A model generated the notes under the pieces. It was not told the DNA's origin, ran no database searches, and was given only the letters and a program-made list of their open reading frames with translations. DNA of 64,000 nt from Closterium sp. Naga37s-1. Lineage: Eukaryota > Streptophyta > Zygnematophyceae > Desmidiales > Closteriaceae. The translations under genes and the position numbers were made by a program. Within the stretch, counting starts at the first letter, position 1, and each line of letters begins with the position of its first letter. The stretch lies in NCBI GenBank assembly GCA_947471745.1, contig CANJKZ010001023.1, positions 1,743,501 through 1,807,500 on the forward strand. Reading direction: 5' to 3'. This document shows, one piece after another, positions 45,288 to 56,008 of the stretch.

Positions 45288-47024
45288 TGTTGAGTGCAAA
45301 TATTTATTTTTGCACGTCAACCAGCCGCCTGCGTCGCATTTTGCGTTTTGTGTGTGTGCGCATTTTTTCATTTTCATCTTGCAATGTTCTGTGCGCATTT
45401 GTTCTTGCATTTTGTGTGTTTCGTTTTCATTTGTAATTGCATTTTGAATTTGTGCATTTTCAGTTTCGTTTTCACTGTTCCCATGAAGCGCTCAAATGAG
45501 GCTCACATGATGCGCTCAAATGAGGCTCACATGATGCGCTCAAATGAGGCTCACATGATGCGCTCAAATGAGACTCCCACGAAGTCTCAAATGAGGCCCT
45601 CATGAAACTCAAATGAGTTCTCACGAAAGTCACATGAAAAGTATTTCATGCGAGGCTCATATGGGCGAGCTTCGAATGATTTATGCGAGGCTCATCGAAG
45701 TTCCATATGCCTCGAATATTTCATACGGGGCTTATGTGAGTGAGTGGTGTGCAGGGGGGCTCGAAAGTTTGACTGGTCAAAGGGATGCTGTTTGACCGTT
45801 TTCGCGCGAGTCAAAGGGTGCAAAAATCAGGACCGCGTGTGGGTCCTGATACGCGCGTGTGGCCCCTCAGGGCTCGGGCGTGTGCGGCGTCTTGTTGCGC
45901 GTGCACTGTATACTTGATGCCTATTTCAGTCCCCTTCCCCATCTTTCCCACTGCTCCTCTCGAGAGCATGCGCACGCTAGGGGCAGAATGGGACTGAATG
46001 CAGAACAAAGGTGACAAAATTAACTACAGTTGCCAAAATTATGGGTAGCCCAGCGTCTTTTGTCTAGTAAACTCGAATGTCTTGGTTTTGTCGAGGGCTA
46101 GTAATTTTCGGGCCGTTGGCTGTGAATGTCGACCACTGGGCGTATGGAGTGGCACCGGGCGTGTTCAGAGTGGGCGTTTGAGTGAGCATTAGGGTGTACT
46201 GCACGATTGCAACAAGACTGGGCCCATTTCGGCCCTGTCCCGCACTGTACACGCGCATGATTTCGATCATGACGCGCTGTACAGCACGACCGAGAAAAAT
46301 CTCGGTCGTGCGTGTGGCACGAGGGGTGCTCGGAATTTACAGTTGAAAAACGGTTTTCCGAGTTGACTCACGGGACGGGAAATTTCTCGCGAAAGTCATT
46401 TCTCTTTGCGGAATCATTTCGACACAGGTGCAAATCGGTTACTCCGTTTTTCAAATGGTAAAAACCGTTATATAAGTGTGAGCTCGCATGAAAACATTGA
46501 AGCTACATTGGAGCCACATGCGAGTCTCATGAGTGTACACATTTGAGTCAGCAGGGGCGATTGTTACAAGTGCAATTTGAAGACAGTTTTTAACAACAGG
46601 AGGATATAGCCAAATGCTCAAGGAGTTGTGCAACTGTTTTCAAGATACAGCGTGGCAAAATCTTGCGAGCTAGTTAAACAACTGTTTTCTACTTGCTCCT
46701 GCCTGTGCGTAGAATTTATATAAATGTGTGCTTGTACCTGTCAAGATTAATCTAATGCATTCCCGTTTTTCTAAGCTCGCATTCTACTACTTCGTATTGA
46801 CGAGAGTAGAAATATTACCTTGGTGCTGCCGAAATTCTTGTCGACCAGTTTGCTCGTCCTGCAAGCTGAGCAAGGCATAACTACTCACCTGCTGTTTTCT
46901 ACGCCCTTGTCTAGGAGGTGACAAGCTGTCACACTCGAAGGGCTGCAAGTTATGTTAAGTGTTGCCAAGTTAAGTTTGTAGTTCAAGCTTTAATCGCTTC
47001 CGCATAACGTTATAGCTGTCAACA
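45288..47024. mobile_element. 1737-bp TG...CA element with GTACT duplication, probably a long solo LTR
   Basis: Starts TGTTGAGTGC and ends GCTGTCAACA, so the termini TGTTGA/TCAACA are inverted, as in many LTRs. Flanked by GTACT at 45283-45287 and 47025-47029. Element E's frame reads AVDHV-LTGPFLDEPFESSG across it. No gag or pol similarity, no PBS and no internal LTR pair were seen. It contains a 24-bp tandem array (45483-45578). Orientation and family are unknown; it could instead be a non-autonomous element. Confidence 0.8.
45483..45578 (+). repeat. Tandem array, four 24-bp units
   Basis: Four consecutive units translate as MKRSNEAH, MMRSNEAH, MMRSNEAH, MMRSNETP. Degenerate copies of the CTCAAATGAG word continue to about 45720. 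No spacers, so it is a simple tandem repeat inside the solo-LTR-like element. Confidence 0.9.
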
Positions 47025-47029
47025 GTACT

Positions 47030-47536
47030 CACCGGCCCTTTTCTCGACGAGCCTTTTGAGTCTAGTGGTCCCTACGCAGAGATCATGGGCTGCCTCATGT
47101 ATCTAATGATTTGTACTCGTCCGGACCTCGCTTTCCCCCTCAGCGTCCCTTCTCGTTTTGTTGCGACTAGGAGACACCGTCCTGTTCACTGGATGGCTGC
47201 CGTAAGGGTGGCGAAGTACCTGGCGACTACATCAGGCTTGGGGCTTGTGCTTGAAGGGACACAGGCAGTTGTGTTGGCCAGTCACTGCGCTTCCTATGCC
47301 GACAACGTGCAGACCCAGCGGTCACTGCTTCTGCTTGGGCATTGGAGCTGTATCATGGAGGCCTACACGGCCGTCGTCTAGGGCGCAGTCTAGCACAGAG
47401 GCGGAGACCTACGCCAGTGCCATGGATACATAGGAGCTTCGCTGTTTTTCCTTCTTGCTCACCGACTTTAGTGAGCGGCCGAGCTCTGCACTGATCTTGT
47501 TCGCTGATAACAAGGCCATCATCCTCTTGTGTCGAG
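47030..47536 (+). pseudogene. Element E RT tail and RNase H start
   Basis: GPFLDEPFESSGPYAEIMGC, MYLMICTRPDLAFPLSVPSR, HWMAAVRVAKYLATTSGLGL and VLASHCASYADNVQTQRSL align with D's RT connection and RNase H. After a frame change come STEAETYASAMDT, then a TAG, and ADNKAIILLCR. It is interrupted by element D at TCGAG (47532-47536). Confidence 0.85.
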
Positions 47537-47671
47537 TGAGAAGATTTGAACAAGGATGAATGAACTATGAATGAAGTGAGTACATATAGGAAACCCTAAT
47601 TGGGTTGTACCCCCTATGGGATACCCCACTATAGCCTACACAACAGCATAAGCTATATATATGTTCTGACA
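47537..47671 (-). repeat. Element D 3' LTR
   Basis: 135 bp, on the minus strand TGTCAGAACATATATATAGC to AAATCTTCTCA. TTAGGGTTT box at 47591-47599 (complement). Confidence 0.95.
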
Positions 47672-47777
47672 CACCCCCATAGGCAAAGTGGGGGAGAACA
47701 AGGGGTCACAAGACCAGTCACGCAAAGCACAGCAAGCTCAGGGTGGATCACAAAGTCACCACACAGTCCGAGCACAA
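47672..47777 (-). promoter_or_regulatory. Element D polypurine tract and conserved 3' UTR segment
   Basis: On the minus strand the segment at 47777-47733 contains GTGACTTTGTGATCCACCC, the family-conserved 3' UTR block. CACTTTGCCTATGGGGGTG follows, directly abutting the 3' LTR; this is the likely plus-strand primer. Confidence 0.65.
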
Positions 47778-47876
47778 CGACAAGGCCACAAGGCCAGTTC
47801 ACATGCAGGAGTGCACATATATATATAGAGCTAGACAAGCAAGAGCAGGTATATATATGTGACAGTACAAGCAAGG

Positions 47877-50800
47877 TCAAGAGGAGAGCAAGTGAGGCAA
47901 GACAGGTACAAGACCCAGCTGAGTGCAGAAGCGCTGATGATCACAAGGCGCAAGTGCCTTGGTGAACACATCAGCAGTGTTGGCCTCAGAGGCCACGTAC
48001 GCAAGTCGCAACTGACCACGCTGCTGCAGCTCACGAGCAAGAAAGTAACGGAGAGCAATGTGCTTCGTTCTGTGCTCCAAGCGCTGCTCTCGACACAAGG
48101 CCAGCATGGCCTTGTTATCTACGTACAGCACTGGAGGAGAACGAGGCGGCTCTCCAATGTCAGTCAGCAGGTAGGTGAGCCAGCGAAGCTCCTGTGCAGC
48201 CATGGCCCCGGCGTAGATCTCAGCCTCACAACTGGAGCCGAGAACAGAGGACGAGCGAGTAGCCCGCCACGAGACAGAGCCGGAACCAAGACTGAAGGTG
48301 TAACCCTGCGACGACCGCTGCGTAGCCTGGTCGTCAGCCCAAGAAGCGTCCGCGTGTCCAGTGAGGACCACTGGACTCCGCCCTCCAAGCACTAGCCCCA
48401 TGCCCGACGTACTGCACAAGTAGCGCAACACCCTCTTCGCTGCAGCCATGTGCTCTGGTCGGTGTCTCCCAGGAGCAACATAGCGTGCAAGAATGCTAAG
48501 AGGGTATGCAAGGTCAGGTCGTGTGCAGGTCATCAGGTACATGAGGCAGCCAACAAGCTCTGGGTACGGGCCACTCGACTCTACGGACTCATCCGAAGGC
48601 AGAGCTGAGAGCGAGTGGCGAGTAGACAGAGGAGTGGCCTGAGGCGAGGAGTACGTGAAGCCGAAGCGCTGAAGGACCTGCTGCACCATGTGTGACTGAG
48701 TCAAGGTAATGGTGCGGCGTGCTCTGTCCCGAGTGATCTGCAAGCCAAGGTAGCTGCGCAGTTCACCCAGGTCTGTGCACGTGTGTCTCTTCTGCAGCTC
48801 GGACTTCACGTGGGCGAGTCCAGCAGTGTCAGCTGTGGCAAAGACCAAGTCGTCGACGTACACGAGGATGTAGAACGGCGGCAAAGAAGTGTCGGTGCGC
48901 AGAAACAACGACGGGTCAGCCGTAGAGGGAGCAAACCCAAGAGCCGCAAGCGTAGTCCTCAGTGTGTCGTGCCACTCACGCGGTGCCTGGCGGAGACCGT
49001 AGACTGGCCGTCGGAGGCTCCACTGGGTGCCAGTAGGGAAAGTCCCAGTGAAGCCAGGTGGACGGCGCAGCCAGATCTCCTCGTGCAGGCTACCCTGCAA
49101 GAAAGCAGTGCTGAAGTCAAGAGAGTGGAGCTCGTAGTCGCGCTGAGCGGCTATGTGCAGCAGCACCCGAAGAGTGGTCATCTTCGGGGTGGGAGAGAAG
49201 GTCTGAAAGTAGTCAACTCCCTGCCGCTGACTGAAGCCACGAGCGACGTACCGCGCCTTGAAGACAGGTGGAGAGCCCGGCGGCCGCTTCACCCTGAAGA
49301 TCCACATGCCACTGACGATGTTCGCCCCAGGAGGGGGAACCGCGTCAACGTAGGTGCCTGTGGACTTCCAGGACGCCATCTCTGCATCCATAGCTGCCTG
49401 CCACTGAGAGGAGTAGGGACCCTCTACGGCCTCCGCGTAAGAGCGCGGAGTCGGGATGTCTAGTGCATCCGGGTCTCCCTCAGGGGCAAGTAGTACGGAC
49501 GCGAGATGAGGTGAAGCAGCAGCCAGACACTGGAACTCCTCCTGCCTGTCCTCAAGGACGTCCGTGCCAAGAGCACACTCACCCCCGACGGACGGAGGAC
49601 AGACAGACGCAGACTCAGCAACAAGACCGGCAGCGTAGTCTAGACGACAGCTAGCAGCAAAGTCGACGAGCTCAGCAACAAGAGCAGACGCAGCAGTGGA
49701 CTCAAAAGAGGGGTCAGTGACGACAGTAGCAAGGAGACGTGTGACAGTAGGACTAGCAGCACGAAGAGAGTCGGACTCTGGGTCGGTAAGTGCAGGAAGG
49801 GAGGACTCAGGAGGAGAAGGCAAAGGGGCACGCAGAGGAGCAGTGGACGGACGCAAAGACATCCGGTGCGTGCCAGGGACAGGAGGAGGACGCTGACGCG
49901 AACCGCGACCACTAGCGCGAGCAGCACGAACAGGCGACGCAGGACGAGACGCAGGCTCACGACGCTCAGCAAGACCTCCAGTGGGACCAGTGTAAGGAGA
50001 GGGAGCAGGAAGTGGGGAGGTGGGCTCTAACTGGGACTGTGACTGAACAGGCTGTGGACACGCTGCAGGAGGAGAAAGACCAAGAACCTGCTGTAGGAGT
50101 GGAACGAAGTACGGCCGAGGCCGCGCGGCGACTCCAGACACAGCAGGGACAGCACCCTCAGCAGCAGCACCAGCGCCAACAGCACCTCCAGCTCCAGTAC
50201 CTCCAGCAGCACCAGCAGTACCCGCAGCAGGACCACCGCCAGGAAGGACAGCAGCAGTCTCAGCACCAACACCCGCAGCAGCTCCAGCTCCAGGCGGACC
50301 CGAGGGCCCAGCAGCTCCGGGACCAGCGGCACAAGTACCCTCAGCAGCCGAAGGAGCTCCAGCTCCAGCAGTACGTCTCCAGCGGCGAGCAAACCACTCG
50401 CGCAGCTCCTGTGGAGAGAGGGGCTCCCGCCGAGGCGAAGCACCCGGAGAACCGCCAGGTCCCGCACCGCCAGACGCCACAAGGGGAGGTCCAGTGGCCG
50501 CAGGCTCCGCAGCTCCAGGCTCAGTAGCTCCAGACGCAGCACCCCCTGGCTCAGCACCCCCAGTCACAGCACCCCCAGGCTCAGCACCCCCAGACTCCGC
50601 ACCCCCAGGCTCAGCACCCCCAGTCGCAGTACCCCCAGGCTCAGCACCCCCAGACTCAGCACCCCCAGGCTCAGCACCCCCTGGCTCAGCATCCACGCGC
50701 GTAGCACCCCCAGAGTCAGCACCCCCAGGCTCAGCACCCGCAGCAGGACCAGAGTCACCAGCAACCTCGACCGGCTCGACTGCGTCTACCTGGGACACAC

Positions 50801-52731
50801 CTGAAGGGGCAGGACCCTGAGGGGGAAGGGGGTCTACCGGGGGGGGACCTGGCACAAGGAAGTGCGGTGGCGGGGGGAGGGAAGGAGTGCGGTAGGGGAA
50901 GAGGCGGTAGAAGGGGACTGACTCGTCGAACGTGACGTCCTGGGAGGACAGAACACGACGAGAGGAGGGGTGGTAGAACTGCCACCCTGGGGCGTCAGGG
51001 GGGAAGCCGAGGAAGACACAGGGAGCAGCACGAGGGGACAGCTTGTCCGCAGACAAGTCGCGGACAAACGCCCGAGATCCCCAGACACGGAACGCAGACG
51101 CATCGCCGACCTTCCCCGTCCACAGGAGAGCTGGGGAGGTCTCCGGCCGGGAGACCCTGGGGTGAAGGTTGATCTGATGCGCCGCGTACCGAACCGCAAA
51201 CGGCCACAGAAAATGGGGGGCAGCCGCATGCATCATGGACGTACGAGCGACGTCCATGACCATGCCAATGCGGCGCTCAGCAATCCCATTTTGCTGTGGA
51301 GAGTCCTGAAGCGTAAAGGTCTGGCGGATGCCTCGTGCACGACAGTAGGCTCGCAGAAGGCCAGAGGAGAACTCTCCACCTCGGTCAGAGTGCAGACGCA
51401 GAACAGGAAAGTCCGAGCCGAAGCTCCTCCTGAGCTGGAGACGAGCTGCGCGGATCCAGTCGATCAACACCTCAGTGACATCACCCTTGCTGCGCAAGGG
51501 GAAGACTGTGGTGTAACGCGAGTAGTCGTCAACCACCAGCAGGAAGTAGCGCTCGTGACCCTGCCCACGGACGCGGGCCGGGCCCCACACGTCCATGTGA
51601 AGCGTCTGCAGAGGAGCCTCTGTCGGGGGAAACTGGGAGGAGTGAGGGGCAGCCCGGAGCCGCCCCTCGACACAGGGGACACAGGAAGGTCCGGGTCCCG
51701 AAGGAAGGGGAGGGAGAGACCGGGGAAGACCAGAGACAAGGACACGGGAAGCCATGCCCCGAAGACGAGGCAAGGAGGGGTGGCCAAGACGGTGGTGCCA
51801 CAGGAGAGTCTCCTGAGACAGGCGGCGACACGAGCAGGGGGCAGACTCAGGACCAGACCTGGACGCAGCAGCAAACACCTGACCCGACGCAGCTACCTGG
51901 CCAGACGCAGGGACAGGAGGAGACTCAGTGGTCAGGGTGTAGAGACTCGACCCCGGCCGACGCGAAAACGTGGCCAGGTGTCGGCCTGTGCGGGCGTCCG
52001 AGCAGTGGGTCACCCGCTGACTCGCAGGAGTAAACTGGTGAACCCCCGCATCCTGCAGGTCAGCACCACTCACCAAGTTCGTCGAGAACGAGGGGAGGTA
52101 CAGACCAGACAAGGTGCCCGAGGGGGCAGCCGGACACGGGAGGACAGTGGAGAAGTGAGAGAGGACAGGACCCCCAGAGGGGTCAGCCAGGGAGACTGCA
52201 ACCGGCCGGCCAAGCGGCGTGAGTGTGGTGCGGTCTCGAAAGAAGAAGCGAGAAGCCCCTGAGTCAAGCGTGAAGGTGAGGGAGGCCGAAGCCGACGCAG
52301 TACCTGAGAGCGCAGCCTCACCAGTACCTGAGAGTGCAGACGCACTGGCACCTAGAGCAGCAGCCGCAGAAGTACCTGGCGCAGCAGTACCAATGCCCGG
52401 GTCGGGCGGGAAACACCGGTAACAGTCACCCTCCTCACTAATAGTCACAGCATACATGGCAGCAAGGACAGCATCAAAGTCAAGATCAAAGATAGCTACG
52501 CCAGCCCTAGACAGCTCTCCCCAACGGGGAATCTCACTGGCCTCGGGGAACTGCTGACGCCAAGCGTCCGTCAGGCGGCCAAAGCAGCGCTGGGTGGGGT
52601 GGGCACCCCCACACTGCTCACCCGCGCGGTCGCCGGAACGAAGGACGTAGGTGGACGGACCAAAACCCCCACCCCGCTGACGCTGCGTGTACCACTCACG
52701 GAGCTGCTGGGGCGGGGGGATGTCCCGCGAA

Positions 52732-52763
<32 letters not shown>

Positions 52764-53801
52764 ACGCTGGCCACCACCAGAGCCGCTACGCTGCGGGGCA
52801 CCACCCCGGCCAGCTCCACCCCCTCCGCCACCGCCGCCTCCACCTCCACCACCACCGCTGCCTCCGCTCCCACCGCTGCCACCACCACCGCCTCCTCCTC
52901 CGCTGCTGCCACCGCCACCACCGCCCCCGCCACCACTCCCACCGCCACCCCCACTCCCTCCGCCGCCTCCACCGCCACCTCCACCGCCCCCGCCAGTTCC
53001 ACCCGCGCCCTTGCCCCCCTTGCCCCTGCCAGGGCGGCGTCTCCCGCTAGGGGCAGACGCCGCGCAGACCGACTCAAGACCAAGCAGGTCGGCAGCAGCA
53101 GCAGAGGCAACAGAGGGCAGCAGGGGGGAAGGAGAACACCCCTCAAAGATGGGGGTGCGAGGGTCACCACGAGAGGCTCCTACAGCGACGATGCTCTTCT
53201 CCACCGCAAGGAGGGACTTCTCGAGGAGGTCGACAGTGAGAGTGGTGGGACAGACTGAGAGGAAGTGGTCCCTGACTACGCGAAGGGAGTCAGGGAGGCG
53301 TGTGACTATGTAATAGAGAGTGATGTACATGGGGGGGGGGTTCTTGGCGCAGAACTCAGCAGGAAGGGCGGCGCGGTAGCGAGTGTCACTAGTGCGGAGG
53401 TGCGTAATGAGGTCAGCGACAGTGGGAAAGGCAGCAAGGTCAGGAAAGAGGTACGGTAGCATGAGGCGACTCAGAGCAGCAGTGGCAGGGGAAGAGTAGC
53501 GCGCAACTACAGCGTCGTACAAGGTCTGAGCACTCTTGTACTGACTAAAGTGCGCGCGCTCAGTGGTAGGCAGGTGGCGACGCACAGCAAGACGTGCAGC
53601 AGCATCGCGGGTGGCCCACTGAGAGCGAACAGTGGGGTCAGCATCAGCAGCAGGGGCAGGAGAGGCGCCAGAGGTGAGGTCAAAGAGGGAAAGACCGTCC
53701 GCCCTATCGCACTGTAAGAACAGCTGCAGGTCGTCGACGCAGACCTCAAAGTCAATGGCTCGACCCTCAGCGTCAAAAGCGAGGACACTAGGGGTAGCCA
53801 T
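47877..53801 (-). CDS. Element D gag-pol polyprotein, uninterrupted
   Basis: ATG at 53801 (MATPSVLAFDAEGRAIDFEV), 1974 codons without a stop. It encodes all proteins for reverse transcription and integration in one frame. Approximate residues: gag 1-250 (TRDAAARLAVRRHLPTTERA, YLFPDLAAF); Gly-rich tract 255-340; knuckle-like GEQCGGAHPTQRC near 395; protease FTLDSGASRFFFRD at 512; zinc module WHHRLGHPS and CVPCVEGRL 665-705; integrase core with MDVWGP (735), LHSDRGGEFSS (802), NGIAERRIG (839); repeat linker AEPGGAESGG 1015-1095; RT from 1460 with LVYVDDLVFAT near 1647; RNase H from HADASW (1815) to the end. All catalytic residues are present. The knuckle lacks its first Cys, unlike C. The GTG 14 codons upstream is not needed as a start. 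Gag:pol ratio control is not visible, since no frameshift separates them. Confidence 0.95.
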
Positions 53802-54683
53802 GACGACGACAGTGTAGTAGTGCAAGCAGTAGGGGAAGGGCACGCAGTAACAGTGGTGCTGTGCTCACCAGGCAGGGCAGGTCGGGCGGCTCGGCAGTAG
53901 GGCGGCCCGGCGGCTCGGCTGCTGGGCGGCTCGGCTCCCGGGCGGCTCGGCGGCAGGGCGGCTCGGCTCCCGGGCGGCTCGGCGGCAGGGCGGCTCGGCG
54001 GCAGGGCGGCTCGGCTCCCGGGCGGCTCGGCTGCAGGGCGGCTCGACGGCTGGGCGGCTCGGCTGCTCTGCTGCTGGGCGGCTCGGCTGCGCTGCAGAGG
54101 AGTGGCGGGGCCGCTGCAGAGAAGGGCGGCGGGGCCGCTTGATAGGGCGGCGGGGCCGCTGATGGGGCGGCGGGGCCGCGAGGAAGGGCGGCGGGGCCGC
54201 GCGATGGGGCGGCGGGGCCGCGAGGAAGGGCGGCGGGGCCGCTAGATAGGGCGGCGGGGCCGCGCGATGGGGCGGCGGGGCCGCGAGGAAGGGCGGCGGG
54301 GCCGCTAGGTAGGGCGGCGGGGCCTCGCGATGGGGCGGCGAGGCCGCGAGGTAGGGCGGCGGGGCCGCGCAATGGGGCGGCGAGGCCGCGAGTAAGGGTG
54401 GCGGGGCCGCTAGGTAGGGCGGCGGGGCCGCGCAATAGGGCGGCGAGGCCGCGAGGTAGGGCGGCGGGGCCGCTAGGTAGGGCGGCGGGGCCGCTAGGAG
54501 AGAGGCGGCGGGGCCGCGAAGACGGGCGGCGGGGCCGCTGAGACGAGTGGCGGGGCCGCAGTGAAGGGCCGCTAGGGCGGCTCGACGAAGTGAGGGCCCG
54601 GAGCGCGACTCGGGCTGAGCGCGCTTCGGGCAGGAAAAAAAAAATCGATGTGGTGGGCCCTAAGCACAGTTCCCAAGGGGGAA
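53802..54683 (-). repeat. Element D GC-rich tandem-repeat leader
   Basis: Between PBS and gag. About 54100-54500 is a 21-bp tandem array built on GGGCGGCGGGGCCGC (roughly 18 units). About 53880-54090 holds related GGGCGGCTCGGC repeats. Because the unit is a multiple of three, one minus-strand frame (54714-53788) stays open for 308 codons as seven-residue repeats (GPAALPS/RG type) and overlaps the gag ATG by 14 bases. It may be a structured leader rather than a coding region. Confidence 0.85.
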
Positions 54684-54697
54684 CCTGCTCGATACCA
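54684..54697 (-). other. Primer binding site of element D (one base missing)
   Basis: Minus strand TGGTATCGAGCAGG directly after the 5' LTR. Compared with C (TGGTATCAGAGCAGG) one A is missing. Confidence 0.75.
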
Positions 54698-54832
54698 TGA
54701 GAAGATTTGAACAAGGATGAATGAACTATGAATGAAGTGAGTACATATAGGAAACCCTAATTGGGTTGTACCCCCTATGGGATACCCCACTATAGCCTAC
54801 ACAACAGCATAAGCTATATATATGTTCTGACA
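54698..54832 (-). repeat. Element D 5' LTR
   Basis: Identical to 47537-47671. It carries CATATATATAGC (TATA-like, within 25 bases of its start) and TTAGGGTTT (complement 54752-54760). Confidence 0.95.
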
Positions 54833-54837
54833 TCGAG

Positions 54838-55041
54838 TGCCTCGACTGGAGAGCAGAGTTAAGCATGTCGACGTGAGGTACTTTCTCCTGCGAGAGTTGC
54901 AGCGAGGCGGCCAGGCACACTTAAACTTCGTAGCCTCATTGGCCAACACTGCTGACATCTTCACCAAGGCCCTTCCGCCTGGTGACCGCCACAGGTTCTG
55001 TCTGCAGTTAGGCCTTGTTGAGGTAGGCCCTCAGTTGCTGT
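54838..55041 (+). pseudogene. Element E RNase H C-terminal end
   Basis: PRLESRVKHVDVRYFLLREL, LNFVASLANTADIFTKALPP and DRHRFCLQLGLVEVG, then a TAG. It continues the gene interrupted at 47536 and matches D's C-terminus (TADVFTKALAPCDHQRFCTQ). Confidence 0.88.
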
Positions 55042-55125
55042 AGTCTTGCCTCTTATTTCTTGCTTTGTTTGTCTTTGCATTTATATACACTTGTGAACTC
55101 TTGAACGGGCCTTGTACCTGCTTGT

Positions 55126-55254
55126 TTGTGCTCAGACTGTGTAGTGACTTCGTGATCCACCTCGAGCTTTGTGTTGTTGCTTTTTTTGACTGGTCTTGTG
55201 ACCATGAGTGTTTCTTGCTCATTCCTGTTGTCCCCCACTTAGCCTATAGAGGTG
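55126..55254 (+). promoter_or_regulatory. Element E conserved 3' UTR segment and polypurine tract
   Basis: 55126-55169 matches the family 3' UTR block (GTGACTTCGTGATCCACC). CACTTAGCCTATAGAGGTG just before 55255 is the degenerate polypurine tract. Confidence 0.6.
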
Positions 55255-55380
55255 TGTCAAACACAAATATGCTTGCTAGTCAATGGTGGGGCACAAAGTA
55301 AGGGGTATCACACATATAGGGTTAGTACTTGTACCACACATTTCCCTTATTCATCCATTCTGCTGTTTCATTCTGAGAAG
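55255..55380 (+). repeat. Element E 3' LTR (end approximate)
   Basis: Begins TGTCAAACACAAATATGC and keeps GTCAATGGTGGGGC and TAGGGTTAGTACTTGTACC, the decayed core of the short-LTR family. The end is placed near TTCTGAGAAG by comparison with D. Confidence 0.65.
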
Positions 55381-55877
55381 TGCAACACTTTGTGTTATGG
55401 TCTGCCCTAGTCATTTTTTTTTCTCTCACATAACCCACGTAGCTCTGGCGTCGTTTCCGAAAGTAATGTTGCCGATGTTCCTTAGCTTCGCGAAATACGC
55501 GTGTCCGTGTAACGTGGCCAAAAGTTCATACATGGACACGCCCGTTCGTTCAGCAACAGATTCGACCTTGGTTCATGAGCCTTGAATGCAGGCCCTCATA
55601 TTGGTTTTGGGATAGGCTGGAAAATCACAATTGGTGGTACACGACTTTACTCTGAAATCAGAAAAAAACATACAAACACACCACTCCATATTCGGAAAAA
55701 CCGCATTTTATCTTATTTTTCTCCAAAAATAGGCTGAACTTTCAGAGTTTATTTAAAAAAGGGCTGAAATATTGGAGTTGTTAGGGCAGCTTGACTGTCA
55801 CAGCCAGTGTGTCCGAAGTTGGAAACTATCACAGATAGGCATCGGCGACATTGACTAAAACGGTTACCAGCGAAATG
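55381..55877. other. No gene seen
   Basis: AT-rich sequence between element E and the LINE poly(A) tail. No similarity recognised. Confidence 0.3.
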
Positions 55878-55907
55878 TGTTTTTTTTTTTGTTTTTTTTT
55901 TTTTTAC
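55878..55907 (-). other. LINE poly(A) tail
   Basis: Two T-runs separated by one G on the plus strand, equal to A15-C-A13-like on the minus strand, about 100 bases after the ORF2 stop. They mark the 3' end of the LINE. Confidence 0.7.
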
Positions 55908-56008
55908 ATCCTTTAACATTAAAAAATGCAAGAGAGCATCGGCAGTCGTAACTGTATTGGGGAGGGGAGGGCTAAAATAACCAGTACTATAGATCCCCTC
56001 TAGCTCAA

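Larger units (their letters stand above)
47537..54832 (-). mobile_element. Copia element D, full-length and intact, identical LTRs
   Basis: 7296 bp on the minus strand. LTRs 54698-54832 (5') and 47537-47671 (3'), each 135 bp, are identical base for base. Flanked by TCGAG at 47532-47536 and 54833-54837. PBS at 54684-54697, GC-rich leader, uninterrupted gag-pol, family 3' UTR segment, polypurine tract, LTR. Identical LTRs, an open frame and a perfect duplication all mean a very recent insertion. It lies inside the RNase H gene of old element E, whose frame rejoins as LLCR-VPRLESRVKHVDV. Confidence 0.97.
41250..55380 (+). mobile_element. Copia element E, decayed, carrying K, a long solo LTR and element D
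   Basis: Old member of the C/D family on the plus strand. Pieces: gag (41250-41690), protease to RT (42730-45287), RT to RNase H (47030-47536), RNase H end (54838-55041), then the family 3' UTR and a 3' LTR from 55255. Three independent insertions separate the pieces; two have perfect 5-bp duplications. Many stops and a YVND active site make it inactive. Confidence 0.85.

Noticed and set aside
45483-45578. Possible CRISPR-like array
   Set aside because: Four direct 24-bp units are contiguous with no spacers, in a eukaryotic solo-LTR-like element; it is a simple tandem repeat.
48783-49463. Plus-strand 226-codon frame opposite D RT
   Set aside because: Antisense shadow of the RT/RNase H coding frame without independent support.
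50970-52262. Plus-strand open frame of about 430 codons opposite D gag-pol
   Set aside because: It is exactly antisense to the conserved integrase/protease frame in GC-rich sequence, with no recognisable domain; it is best explained as a shadow of codon bias.
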